Assembly (NCBI GenBank): GCA_947581825.1
Contig: CANPVP010000011.1
Coordinates: 1 to 53,872 of the forward strand
Origin: an uncultured Clostridia bacterium
GTDB lineage: Bacteria > Bacillota > Clostridia > TANB77 > CAG-508
DNA: 53,872 nucleotides
Direction of reading: 5' to 3'
Under the pieces are notes generated by a model. The model was not told the origin of the DNA. It saw nothing but the letters and a program-made list of their open reading frames with translations, and did not search any database. Every line of letters starts with the position of its first letter. The first letter of the stretch is position 1. A program made the translations under genes and the position numbers. Of this stretch, positions 25,124-32,709 are shown one piece after another.

Positions 25124-26791
25124 ATGGAAGAATATATAGAAAAAAAGTATGTTGTATTAGATGTAGAAACTAATGGATTATCCTCAATAAATGATGATTT
25201 ATTATCTATTTCTATTTATAAACCAGATGAAGATAAAATGTATAACAGGTTTTTGCCATTAGAATTAAATAAAGATATTTATACCACATATATAAATGGA
25301 ATTACTAAAAAAGATTTAAAAGGGAAAAAGCCATTAAGTCAAGATGAAGTAAACGATATAATTGATGAATTCGAGTTGAAAAATAGAATCATATTAACTT
25401 ATGGTAATATTGATGAAAAGTTTATAAAAAATTATCTAAAAAGAAAAAAGTTAAAAGGTTATGAAGTGATGAACTTCTATAATTTTAAACACGATATTAT
25501 TTCTTCTAAATTTTCAGGAGGAATAATAACAAAGGATAATTTATGTAAGATTTATGGAATTGACAATATATTAGAGGTGCATTCTGGTGCAAATGATTGT
25601 ATTCTTGAATGGGAACTCTTTAAAAAGATGAATGGAAAGAAGTTGCTAGTTACAGGGAGAGATGTTTTTGAATTTAACAATGATTATATAATACCAGTAA
25701 GTTATTTAAGCACATACCCCAACTTTAAATATTGTGTAGGTAATCTTCCTAAAATTGGATATAAAAGTAGAATAGTGAAAAAGTTTGAAGTTAGCAGTAG
25801 AAGAATTAAGAAATTTGCTACAAATATAAGTGGTATGACAATAGAACATTTAATAAATACCATGCTAGATGTTGAAAAAATCCATTCCGAATTATTTTTA
25901 TTAGAAAATAAAAGAAAATTACAATTTATTGGCAGATTACCATCTCCTTATGATGATATAATGGTTAATTTCAATGCTGATGGAACTATTACTGCTACAA
26001 ATCAAAAGGATAAAGAATTTGTAAATGAGGTTAATAAAGTTATAAATATTCTAAAAAAAGAAATACAGCCGTTAGTAGATTATATTTCTAATAACATATT
26101 TAAAAAGCAAAAAATCTTTTCACAAGAGCTTGTTATAAATAAAGAAAGAAATATTTTAGCACTTTGTGATTTATCCAATAAGAATACTATCCTAGAAATA
26201 AAAACTAACTATAATCTTAACATAGAACAATTTAAAGAACAACTATATTATGAATCCAATGGTAGAACTTGCTATATATTACAAATAGACTGGTGGAATA
26301 TAAAAAAAGGAATAACTTTTATAATTTCGAAAGTTGAATTATTTGAAGTTGAAAAAAGTGTCAACAACTTGCTGAAGAGAAAAAATAATTTACAAAGCAA
26401 GATAAAAAATAATAATATTGTTGTTATAGAATATAAAAATTATAAGAGTAATGTAAAACTTAGGTGTTCTAAATGTAATCAAGAATGGGATGCTTCTTAT
26501 TATTCTATAATAAATAAACCATATTGTCCTAATTGTGATAAAAATCAGTTTATTGTTAAAAGAAAAGAAGCAAAAAGAAAAGACATATTAACAGATGAAG
26601 AAAAACAAAAGATAAAATATGACAAGTATGCAAAAAAAATACTAGAAAAGTCAAAGGGTAAAATAAAAGCACTATCTTATACTAATTCAAAAGAAAAAGT
26701 TAAGGCATTGTGTTTGCAATGTGGGTATGAATGGGATATAAGAGCAGACCACTTGTTAGAAAGATGTCATTGTCCTAATTGCAGAAAATAA
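25124..26791 (+). CDS. DEDDh exonuclease + PD-(D/E)XK-like core + two zinc ribbons
   Basis: A 555-residue protein with three parts. Residues 8-170 are a DnaQ-type 3'-5' exonuclease with a full set of acidic residues: Asp13 and Glu15 (LDVETNG), Asp97 (GNIDEKFI), His153 and Asp158 (VHSGANDC). Residues 330-390 show a PD-(D/E)XK-like pattern: Glu335, Asp349, Glu358-x-Lys360 (ILEIKT) and then FKEQLYY, as in RecB/Cas4-type nucleases. The C-terminus has two zinc ribbons (Cys448/451/468/471 and Cys530/533/550/553), each with a Trp after the first pair. RBS AAGGGAG. I know no named protein with this layout; a role in element replication, recombination or defence is inference. Confidence 0.78.
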   Translation: MEEYIEKKYVVLDVETNGLSSINDDLLSISIYKPDEDKMYNRFLPLELNKDIYTTYINGITKKDLKGKKPLSQDEVNDIIDEFELKNRIILTYGNIDEKFIKNYLKRKKLKGYEVMNFYNFKHDIISSKFSGGIITKDNLCKIYGIDNILEVHSGANDCILEWELFKKMNGKKLLVTGRDVFEFNNDYIIPVSYLSTYPNFKYCVGNLPKIGYKSRIVKKFEVSSRRIKKFATNISGMTIEHLINTMLDVEKIHSELFLLENKRKLQFIGRLPSPYDDIMVNFNADGTITATNQKDKEFVNEVNKVINILKKEIQPLVDYISNNIFKKQKIFSQELVINKERNILALCDLSNKNTILEIKTNYNLNIEQFKEQLYYESNGRTCYILQIDWWNIKKGITFIISKVELFEVEKSVNNLLKRKNNLQSKIKNNNIVVIEYKNYKSNVKLRCSKCNQEWDASYYSIINKPYCPNCDKNQFIVKRKEAKRKDILTDEEKQKIKYDKYAKKILEKSKGKIKALSYTNSKEKVKALCLQCGYEWDIRADHLLERCHCPNCRK

Positions 26792-26838
26792 GGTTTTTAG
26801 TTAAGTAAATTGCAAGTTGTATGTGAGGCAAAATAAGT

Positions 26839-26872
26839 AACAGAAGTAAATTAGAAGCTTCTGTTATTTTTT
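26839..26872 (+). terminator. Intrinsic terminator after the nuclease gene
   Basis: AACAGAAG at 26839-26846 pairs with CTTCTGTT at 26858-26865, then ATTTTTT. Confidence 0.85.
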
Positions 26873-26909
26873 ATTCCCCTATTCCCTATTTCTTCTAAAA
26901 GTTTTTTAG

Positions 26910-27013
26910 TACCAAAAGTAAGGTTAGTAATAAAAATACCAAAAAAGGCTTGAAGTTCTCTAATAGCTATGTTAAGCTAACAGTACCAAATATAACGAAG
27001 GTTATTTTTGGTA
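26910..27013. promoter_or_regulatory. res-like site of the serine recombinase
   Basis: Four TACCAAA boxes: 26910, 26937 and 26984 on the plus strand, 27007-27013 inverted. The last two frame a 30-bp dyad (26984-27013) with arms TACCAAA-x-ATAAC. Resolvase-type recombinases act at such multi-subsite regions just upstream of their gene. The interspersed repeat at 26965-26979 sits inside. Confidence 0.6.
26965..26979 (+). repeat. Interspersed 15-bp repeat, copy C
   Basis: AGCTATGTTAAGCTA, identical to 11367-11381, 15.6 kb away, 58 bases before the recombinase start. Confidence 0.6.
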
Positions 27014-27036
27014 TTAGAGGTAGGAGGATTTTAGTT

Positions 27037-27762
27037 ATGGAAGAAGTTATAGGAATCGCTAGAATAAGCAGAAAAACACAAAATATACAAAGACAGATAA
27101 GGAACATACAAAAAATATATCCAAATGCTAGGATAATAAAAATTATTTGTAGTGGAGCTAAAGTTATTGGGTATAAAGAATTTGAAAAGGTAGTTGCAGA
27201 AGCCAAAGAAGGAAATAGAAATAAAAAATATAAGTTAGTTTTTGATAGTGCAAGTCGTATGAGTAGAGATAGCGAAGGTGGTTGTAAATTATATGAGGAT
27301 TTATTTAATCATAATGTAAGTATTGAATTTCTGAAAGAGCCACATATTAATACAGAAGTGTTTAGGAAAGCATTGGATAATCAGATAAAACTACAAGTAC
27401 AAACTGGAAATGAGGCAACGGATAAATTAATAAATACTGTAATCAAAGCATTAAATGATTATACAATAGCACTTGCAAAAGAGCAAATAAAAAAAGTGTT
27501 CGATGAAGCTCAGAAGGAACTAGAAAATATCCACACTCGTACAAGTGAGGGACTAGAAACTGCAAAATTAGAAGGAAAAAGAATAGGTACACCTAAAGGA
27601 ACAAAGCTTATAACAAAAAAATCTATTCAAGCAAAAGAAATAATATTAAAACATAGCAAAACATTTGGAGGAGCTTTAAATGATGAGGAATGTAGAAAAT
27701 TAGCAGGAATATCAAGAAACAGTTATTATACATACAAGAGAACATTAAAAGAAATTGCTTAA
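27037..27762 (+). CDS. Small serine recombinase (resolvase family)
   Basis: A 241-residue recombinase. The catalytic Ser11 lies in GIARISRKTQNIQRQ (the usual first Tyr is Ile), followed by the conserved Gln-rich helix; FDSASRMSRDSEG carries the active-site Arg residues; a helix-turn-helix ends the protein (LNDEECRKLAGISRNSYYTYKRTL). Length fits resolvase/invertase enzymes, not large integrases. ATG 27037 is chosen as AGGAGG lies 8 bases upstream; an earlier ATG at 26950 would read through the res-like site. Probable jobs: resolving element multimers or flipping a segment. Confidence 0.88.
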   Translation: MEEVIGIARISRKTQNIQRQIRNIQKIYPNARIIKIICSGAKVIGYKEFEKVVAEAKEGNRNKKYKLVFDSASRMSRDSEGGCKLYEDLFNHNVSIEFLKEPHINTEVFRKALDNQIKLQVQTGNEATDKLINTVIKALNDYTIALAKEQIKKVFDEAQKELENIHTRTSEGLETAKLEGKRIGTPKGTKLITKKSIQAKEIILKHSKTFGGALNDEECRKLAGISRNSYYTYKRTLKEIA

Positions 27763-27772
27763 AACTTAGATG

Positions 27773-27807
27773 ACTGTAGATGTAGAGATACATTTACAGT
27801 TTTTTTC
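27773..27807 (+). terminator. Strong intrinsic terminator
   Basis: ACTGTAGATGTA and TACATTTACAGT form a 12-bp stem with a 4-base loop (27773-27800), followed by seven T. The remaining gap to 27998 holds AT-rich sequence in which I see nothing. Confidence 0.9.
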
Positions 27808-27998
27808 TTTCTTATTATATATAATAAATTAAAATTTAGGTGCTACAAAAATTAAATTTTGAGACCAACCATTCTATTTTTATAACACCTGCAACAGAAA
27901 AAATTTTTATTTTATAAAAAAGTTATAATTTAAAATTCAGTATTATCAATACTTATAAGCTTCTCTGTAAAAAAACAAAAAAATATTTTAAAAAAGTA

Positions 27999-28027
27999 TT
28001 GACCAAATGAAGAAAATGAAGTATAAT
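27999..28027 (+). promoter_or_regulatory. Strong sigma-A promoter of the right-hand gene block
   Basis: TTGACC at 27999-28004, 17-base spacer, TATAAT at 28022-28027. The best promoter match in the element; it drives the HsdS-like gene and possibly the replication genes. Confidence 0.85.
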
Positions 28028-28028
28028 A

Positions 28029-28056
28029 AACTCGAGTTAAAAATAACTTAAGTTAT
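28029..28056. promoter_or_regulatory. Twin palindromic operator
   Basis: AACTCGAGTT (28029-28038) and AACTTAAGTT (28045-28054, extending to ATAACTTAAGTTAT) share AACTnnAGTT and lie 16 bases centre to centre, right on the transcription start. A repressor could block this promoter here. Confidence 0.65.
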
Positions 28057-28087
28057 AAAAGCTTTGATATATACGAGGAGGATTTAA

Positions 28088-28678
28088 ATGGATAATATAA
28101 ATTATTCAGAATTAGGTCTAATACAAGGAAAAGAAATCATGAAAGGTATGGCATTTGGTAGAAGCAGTAACGAGGATATTCCTGAAAATGAGAAAGTTAA
28201 AATTTTAAAGTATAACAATGTTAGAGATTTAGTAGCAAGAGGAAATGTAGAAGATGTAGATTTCTGTAGCATAGATTTAAGAAGAAAATATAAAGCTTGT
28301 GATGTTCGCAAAGGAGACATTGTTGTACCAATTTTAGCAAGAAAAGAAAAAGGAAGTGTATTATATATTGAAAAAGAGCCAAAGGAACATTGCATATATA
28401 ATGAAGGTAATTTAATAATAAGAATAAACAACCAAGAAATTAATAATAGATATATAGCATTAATTTTAGATAATTTATGTCAAGAATGGTTTAAAATACC
28501 AACTACTGGAGTATTACCTTTTCGCATAACTGTAAGACATTTAGAAAAAGCAATTATTCCAATTCCAAGTATAGATGAACAAAATAAGATTGCAAATAAG
28601 CATATAGAAGCAGTGAAGCAATTAGAGGAAGTCGATATAAAAATAAAACAGCTTCTAGGAAAGGAGGCAAAGATGTGA
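28088..28678 (+). CDS. Orphan HsdS-like protein (single target-recognition domain)
   Basis: A 196-residue protein resembling half of a type I restriction specificity subunit. The TRD-like part is about 10-145 (KACDVRKGDIVVPILARKEKGSV), then the conserved IPIPSIDEQNKIANKHIEAV and a helix. HsdR and HsdM are not nearby. Single-TRD proteins may dimerise to recognise a split site, or serve as DNA-binding proteins for the element. Its promoter is strong and looks repressible. It may work with a host HsdM. Confidence 0.8.
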   Translation: MDNINYSELGLIQGKEIMKGMAFGRSSNEDIPENEKVKILKYNNVRDLVARGNVEDVDFCSIDLRRKYKACDVRKGDIVVPILARKEKGSVLYIEKEPKEHCIYNEGNLIIRINNQEINNRYIALILDNLCQEWFKIPTTGVLPFRITVRHLEKAIIPIPSIDEQNKIANKHIEAVKQLEEVDIKIKQLLGKEAKM

Positions 28679-28700
28679 TTATAAATTCAAATAAAAAAAC

Positions 28701-28838
28701 CAGTTGCTAGAACAACTGATTTCATAATAAAGTCCAAAGACTTATATTATACGACCAATATAATTATAATCTTTTTGGACTTTAAAGTCAAGTAGAATTT
28801 TATTCTACTTGTATTTAAGGTCTTTTTTGTACCTTAAA
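28701..28838. promoter_or_regulatory. Cluster of four hairpins (possible origin or RNA)
   Basis: Stems: CAGTTG/CAACTG (28701-28718); AAAGTCCAAA/TTTGGACTTT (28729-28783, long loop); CAAGTAGAAT/ATTCTACTTG (28789-28811, 10 bp, 3-base loop); TTTAAGGT/ACCTTAAA (28814-28838). Such density is unlike the surrounding DNA. With an HUH Rep 4 kb downstream it could be a single-strand origin or a structured leader. Confidence 0.55.
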
Positions 28839-28859
28839 ATATTAAAAATGGAGGTATCA

Positions 28860-29354
28860 ATGATGAAAGAAAGAAAAACAAAATTTACAGAAGATGAACT
28901 ATGGGAGGTAGCAATAAAAGTTGCAGATGAATTAAAATTTTCTTTAAGAAAAGGTAAAATATGGGCAACACTAGATGGAAAGGCTTTCAATACAGGTATA
29001 AATCCAAAGAAATTATCAAGAAGGTATTTAAGTAATATTGACAAATATCTTTCATATTATATGGACGAGAATGTATATGATTCAAAGGAAAAATATATAG
29101 AAAAATTTGATACTATTTACAAATGGGCATTAGATAGAATAGTTGAAGAAGAAAGTGGAATATTGAGCTTAGTTGATACATTAAAAGATAATCAAGACAA
29201 TCTAACCGACTTCAGTTCAGCATTAAAAATTATAAAAAATAATTTAAAAGATATTTTGGAATATGAAATATTGTCTGATATAGATGCTTCATTAGAGCAT
29301 GATAGAGAATATTTGTATAAAAAAAGATATTTTGAAAATGCAGAATTTATGTAG
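28860..29354 (+). CDS. Hypothetical protein
   Basis: A 164-residue helical, charged protein with no membrane segment. ATG 28860 is chosen because GGAGGT lies 4 bases before it; a longer frame from 28809 would run through the fourth hairpin. Not recognised; lies at the start of the replication gene block. Confidence 0.65.
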   Translation: MMKERKTKFTEDELWEVAIKVADELKFSLRKGKIWATLDGKAFNTGINPKKLSRRYLSNIDKYLSYYMDENVYDSKEKYIEKFDTIYKWALDRIVEEESGILSLVDTLKDNQDNLTDFSSALKIIKNNLKDILEYEILSDIDASLEHDREYLYKKRYFENAEFM

Positions 29355-29395
29355 TATTGTTTTACAATGACAAAACAATTAGAAGGAGAATAATT

Positions 29396-29440
29396 ATGCT
29401 GGTGTTTTTAATTGCTGTATTTACAGCACATAAAGATTAA
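29396..29440 (+). CDS. Possible 14-residue hydrophobic leader peptide
   Basis: ATG 29396 has AGAAGGAGAA upstream and encodes MLVFLIAVFTAHKD. The coding DNA contains TGCTGTA/TACAGCA, a potential stem. It could be a leader peptide for the next gene or spurious. Confidence 0.35.
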   Translation: MLVFLIAVFTAHKD

Positions 29441-29467
29441 AAAATATAAGTTAAGGAGGGATTTTCT

Positions 29468-30154
29468 ATGTGGAAAATAGAAAATGGTAAAAGAATAGAA
29501 AATGTTGAGGATATTTTATATAGTGCAAATATTTTAAATGAATTTGATAACTTAATAAAAGCAGGAGTAATTCCTGAAACATCAATATTTGAATATTATA
29601 ATCAAATAATGAATTTAGAAAAAGAGGATAGAGTTGATGAACTTGAAAATTTAGGAAGACAGTTTAGTATACAAAATTTGGTATATGATAAAGTAATTTC
29701 ACAAAAATTAGCAGAGGAAATTGTTTCTAAAATGAAAAAAGGTAAAATTTTATATAAATTTGATGTAGAACATGAAACTTTTGAATGTATTATAGATGAA
29801 AAAGTAAAAAAGAAAAGTGGCTGTACGGATGAAGTTTTACTTAATGAAGAAACAGTTATTGCTCTTTACAGATTTGCTAAGCAAATTCCACTTGATTCAT
29901 ATGAACGCTACATATTTTTTATGGAATTACTATGTTTTGATAATAAAGATAGAGCAAAAGAGGTAAATATTGCATATAATCATTTTATTGTAGATGCATT
30001 AGTAAGAAAAGATTTTCTATCAGAAGATGAAGGAGAAAAAATAAAAAAGAAAATAGGAAAAAGTCAACTTTTAGAAAATTGGAATAATGTACTTGATGAA
30101 AGAAAATATGAGGAGGAATTTGAAGATGAAAATAATACAGAAAATATTTATTAA
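29468..30154 (+). CDS. Hypothetical protein of the replication block
   Basis: A 228-residue helical, acidic protein; AAGGAGGGATTTTCT gives a strong RBS. Its end (EEEFEDENNTENIY) overlaps the start of the next gene by 29 bases. No known motif. Co-directional with the ATPase and Rep genes. Confidence 0.66.
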   Translation: MWKIENGKRIENVEDILYSANILNEFDNLIKAGVIPETSIFEYYNQIMNLEKEDRVDELENLGRQFSIQNLVYDKVISQKLAEEIVSKMKKGKILYKFDVEHETFECIIDEKVKKKSGCTDEVLLNEETVIALYRFAKQIPLDSYERYIFFMELLCFDNKDRAKEVNIAYNHFIVDALVRKDFLSEDEGEKIKKKIGKSQLLENWNNVLDERKYEEEFEDENNTENIY

Positions 30155-30455
30155 AAAAATAAAACCTATAGAAGAAAATACAATAAAAAAAGGTAAAAAA
30201 ACGGTTAAAGTAGCAGAATATCAACTAATTTGCGATGATGAAGTAAATGAACAGCATACATTAAAAATAAGTGCAGATAATAAAGAAGTTTTAGAAAAAT
30301 TACAAGATATTGAATTATACACACCACTATTTTTGATATCAGAAGTTAATTTATGTGATAATAAAACAACAAAAATCGAAGTTATTGATATTATAGAAAA
30401 TACTTATGATATTGATACAGTTGATGAAATAATAGATAAATATATAAAAAATTAG
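30126..30455 (+). CDS. Small hypothetical protein
   Basis: A 109-residue protein starting inside the previous gene. ATG 30126 follows GAGGAGG by 9 bases, so the longer frame from 30087 is rejected. Basic N-terminal 30 residues, then acidic alternating strands. A compact single domain is likely; not recognised. Confidence 0.68.
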   Translation: MKIIQKIFIKKIKPIEENTIKKGKKTVKVAEYQLICDDEVNEQHTLKISADNKEVLEKLQDIELYTPLFLISEVNLCDNKTTKIEVIDIIENTYDIDTVDEIIDKYIKN

Positions 30456-30480
30456 AGAAAGCAATTTAGCTTTTCTCTAA
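30452..30480 (+). terminator. Stem-loop at the gene end
   Basis: TTAGAGAAAGC pairs with GCTTTTCTCTAA (one bulge), 6-base loop. No T-tract follows, so RNA end protection or attenuation is as likely as termination. Confidence 0.5.
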
Positions 30481-30553
30481 TTGATATAGATACTATTTTA
30501 GAAGTTTTATGTTACAAATAGCAAAAATAAAAAATCAAAGGAGATAAATTAAA

Positions 30554-32623
30554 ATGGATTTTTTTGATATGTGCAGTTCCCAAAATAATGAAAAAATTGA
30601 AAGTGATAAAGAAGTTAAACAAGTTCAAAGTAATATTGTTGAAGATAAAACTGAAATTGTAGAAAGTACGATTCAAGGAGAAGTGCAAACTAATGTAATT
30701 TCAGAAAACACAAAAAACACAGAAAACACAATTTCTGAAAATACAACACAAACAACAATAGATAATACTGGACTTGTTATAAAAGAGCAAGAACAGAAAC
30801 AAGAAGAAAAAGTATATGAAGGTGTTGTAGTAGAAATAAGCGAGTTAGAAGAATATATAAATGTTTTGCAGGATGACAGTAATTATTATGTTATTCAGGT
30901 CTCTGAAAATTCAAACAAATATTTATTATATGAATTAAGTGCAAGTAGAAAGAGTAGATTGAAATTAACAAACGCACTCCCTGTTATTACAAAAAGAATA
31001 ACATATACAAATGGATTAGATGAGGAAAATAGATATGAATTAATTGTATATTTATTAGATGATAATGATAAAAAGCTAGACCCTGTCGTAATAACAGAGA
31101 AGGAACTTCAACAATTATCAAAAACACTGACCAATAGATTTATTGGACAAGTTGTTAATTACAGTAATAATAGTGATAAGAAGATGAGAGAAGTTGTTGA
31201 AATCATAGGTAAAAAAAGTGTTATTGCAGAAACTGTTTACAATAATACCGGTTTCATAAGAAATGATAAGGGACAACTTATATATTTATATCATGGGGGA
31301 TACATAGGAACTAATGATACAGAAACAGAAATAAAAACAGATTTAAGACCGTACAATTTAGAACAATATTGTTTTACAGATAAGGAATTTGATAAAACAG
31401 AATCTTTAAATACAGTGTATTCTTTATTAGAACTAGCAGATTTAAAAATTATGGCTCCACTAATTGCAATTACATATTTAAGTCCTATGTTTTCATTACT
31501 GCGAGAAGAAGGAATTTTTATTGATTTTGTGCTTCTTTTAGTAGGAAAAACAGGAACATATAAAAGTTCATTGTCAGCCTTGTTATTAAGCCATTTTGGT
31601 AATTTTGAACTTGATACACTTCCACTTAGTTTTAGAGCTACATTTGCAGGGATTGAAAAAGTTGCTTTTGCTGCGAAAGACCAACTTTTAGTAATTGATG
31701 ATTACAAACCAGAGAAAATGGAAACAGACCAAGAAAAGATAATGGAAGGTATTTTAGGACTTTGGGGAGATAGAAACAAAAGAATAAAAATGAATTCACA
31801 TGGTGGCTTACATAAACAATACACCCCAAGAGGTTTAGCAATCGTTACTGGCGAAAGAGCACCGAAATTTTCACAAGGAAGATTAGCAAGAGCATTAACT
31901 GTTTATACAGAAGAAGGTAGTATTAATTCTAAAAAATTAAGAGAAATTCAAAGTAAAAAAGAACAACTCGCATTTGTTATGAAAGAGTACATTAAGTGGA
32001 TAATAGCAAATGAAGATACTATTAAAAACAATGCAAAGTATTTACAAGAAGTATATTCAAAAAAAATAATTGATTTTCAGCACCCTAGAATAAAACAAAA
32101 TCTTATAGTAATCTTAATTGGCTTCACAATGTGGCTTGATTTTATGCTTGATAATTCAATTATAGATTCTACTAAAAAAGATGAATTAATTGAAAGAGCA
32201 AGTAAAGTAGTAGAAGAAATTGGTAAAAATCAAGAAGATGATGTTGATGATGAAAATCCAGTAAAAATATTCTTTAAAACTATAGGACAATTACAAATTG
32301 CAGATAAAGTCTATATGTCTGATTATAAAACAGGAACAGCACTTGAAACAGCAACTGGAACACATATAGGCTATTTAGATAATGAAAATAATCAGATTTA
32401 TTTGATTGCAGATATAGTATATAAAGAAGTAGAAAAAGCTTGTGTTGGAAGATTTATAGCAACACCGAAACAATTATATAAAAGTTTAGCAGATGAAGGA
32501 TATATTGTAACTAATGGAGAGAATAGAAAAGTTACTAGAAGGACAGACCCAAAAACTAAAAATAAAGTGGAAGTTTTAACAATACCTGTTGCAGAGTGGA
32601 ACAAAGCTATGAAACAAGAGTAG
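30554..32623 (+). CDS. DUF927-like P-loop ATPase / putative replicative helicase
   Basis: A 689-residue protein. Residues 15-85 are a low-complexity Ser/Thr/Asn/Glu linker. The core has Walker A LLVGKTGTYKSS (Lys337 region, 331-339), SFRATFAGIEKVAF, Walker B LLVIDDYKP (Asp382-Asp383) and an Arg-rich TGERAPKFSQGRLARAL. This order matches DUF927-type ATPases of SCC cassettes and phage-like elements, which act as helicases in element replication. The usual Gly-Ser-Gly-Lys spacing carries Tyr before Lys. It lies directly before the Rep gene, so the two likely form the replication machine. Confidence 0.8.
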   Translation: MDFFDMCSSQNNEKIESDKEVKQVQSNIVEDKTEIVESTIQGEVQTNVISENTKNTENTISENTTQTTIDNTGLVIKEQEQKQEEKVYEGVVVEISELEEYINVLQDDSNYYVIQVSENSNKYLLYELSASRKSRLKLTNALPVITKRITYTNGLDEENRYELIVYLLDDNDKKLDPVVITEKELQQLSKTLTNRFIGQVVNYSNNSDKKMREVVEIIGKKSVIAETVYNNTGFIRNDKGQLIYLYHGGYIGTNDTETEIKTDLRPYNLEQYCFTDKEFDKTESLNTVYSLLELADLKIMAPLIAITYLSPMFSLLREEGIFIDFVLLLVGKTGTYKSSLSALLLSHFGNFELDTLPLSFRATFAGIEKVAFAAKDQLLVIDDYKPEKMETDQEKIMEGILGLWGDRNKRIKMNSHGGLHKQYTPRGLAIVTGERAPKFSQGRLARALTVYTEEGSINSKKLREIQSKKEQLAFVMKEYIKWIIANEDTIKNNAKYLQEVYSKKIIDFQHPRIKQNLIVILIGFTMWLDFMLDNSIIDSTKKDELIERASKVVEEIGKNQEDDVDDENPVKIFFKTIGQLQIADKVYMSDYKTGTALETATGTHIGYLDNENNQIYLIADIVYKEVEKACVGRFIATPKQLYKSLADEGYIVTNGENRKVTRRTDPKTKNKVEVLTIPVAEWNKAMKQE

Positions 32624-32633
32624 ATAAAGTTTA

Positions 32634-32678
32634 TTGGCTGGATAAAAGTGTAACATCTTGCACATTTTATCTAGCCAA
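32634..32678. promoter_or_regulatory. Long hairpin between ATPase and Rep genes
   Basis: TTGGCTGGATAAAA pairs with TTTTATCTAGCCAA (one mismatch), 16-base loop. No T-tract. A candidate for the Rep nick site or a replication control RNA structure. Confidence 0.6.
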
Positions 32679-32709
32679 AAGCTAAATTTTAAACGAAAGG
32701 AGGAAAACT

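Noticed and set aside
26950..27036. N-terminal extension of the serine recombinase
   Set aside because: It would translate the res-like site; the RBS and catalytic N-terminus fit ATG 27037.
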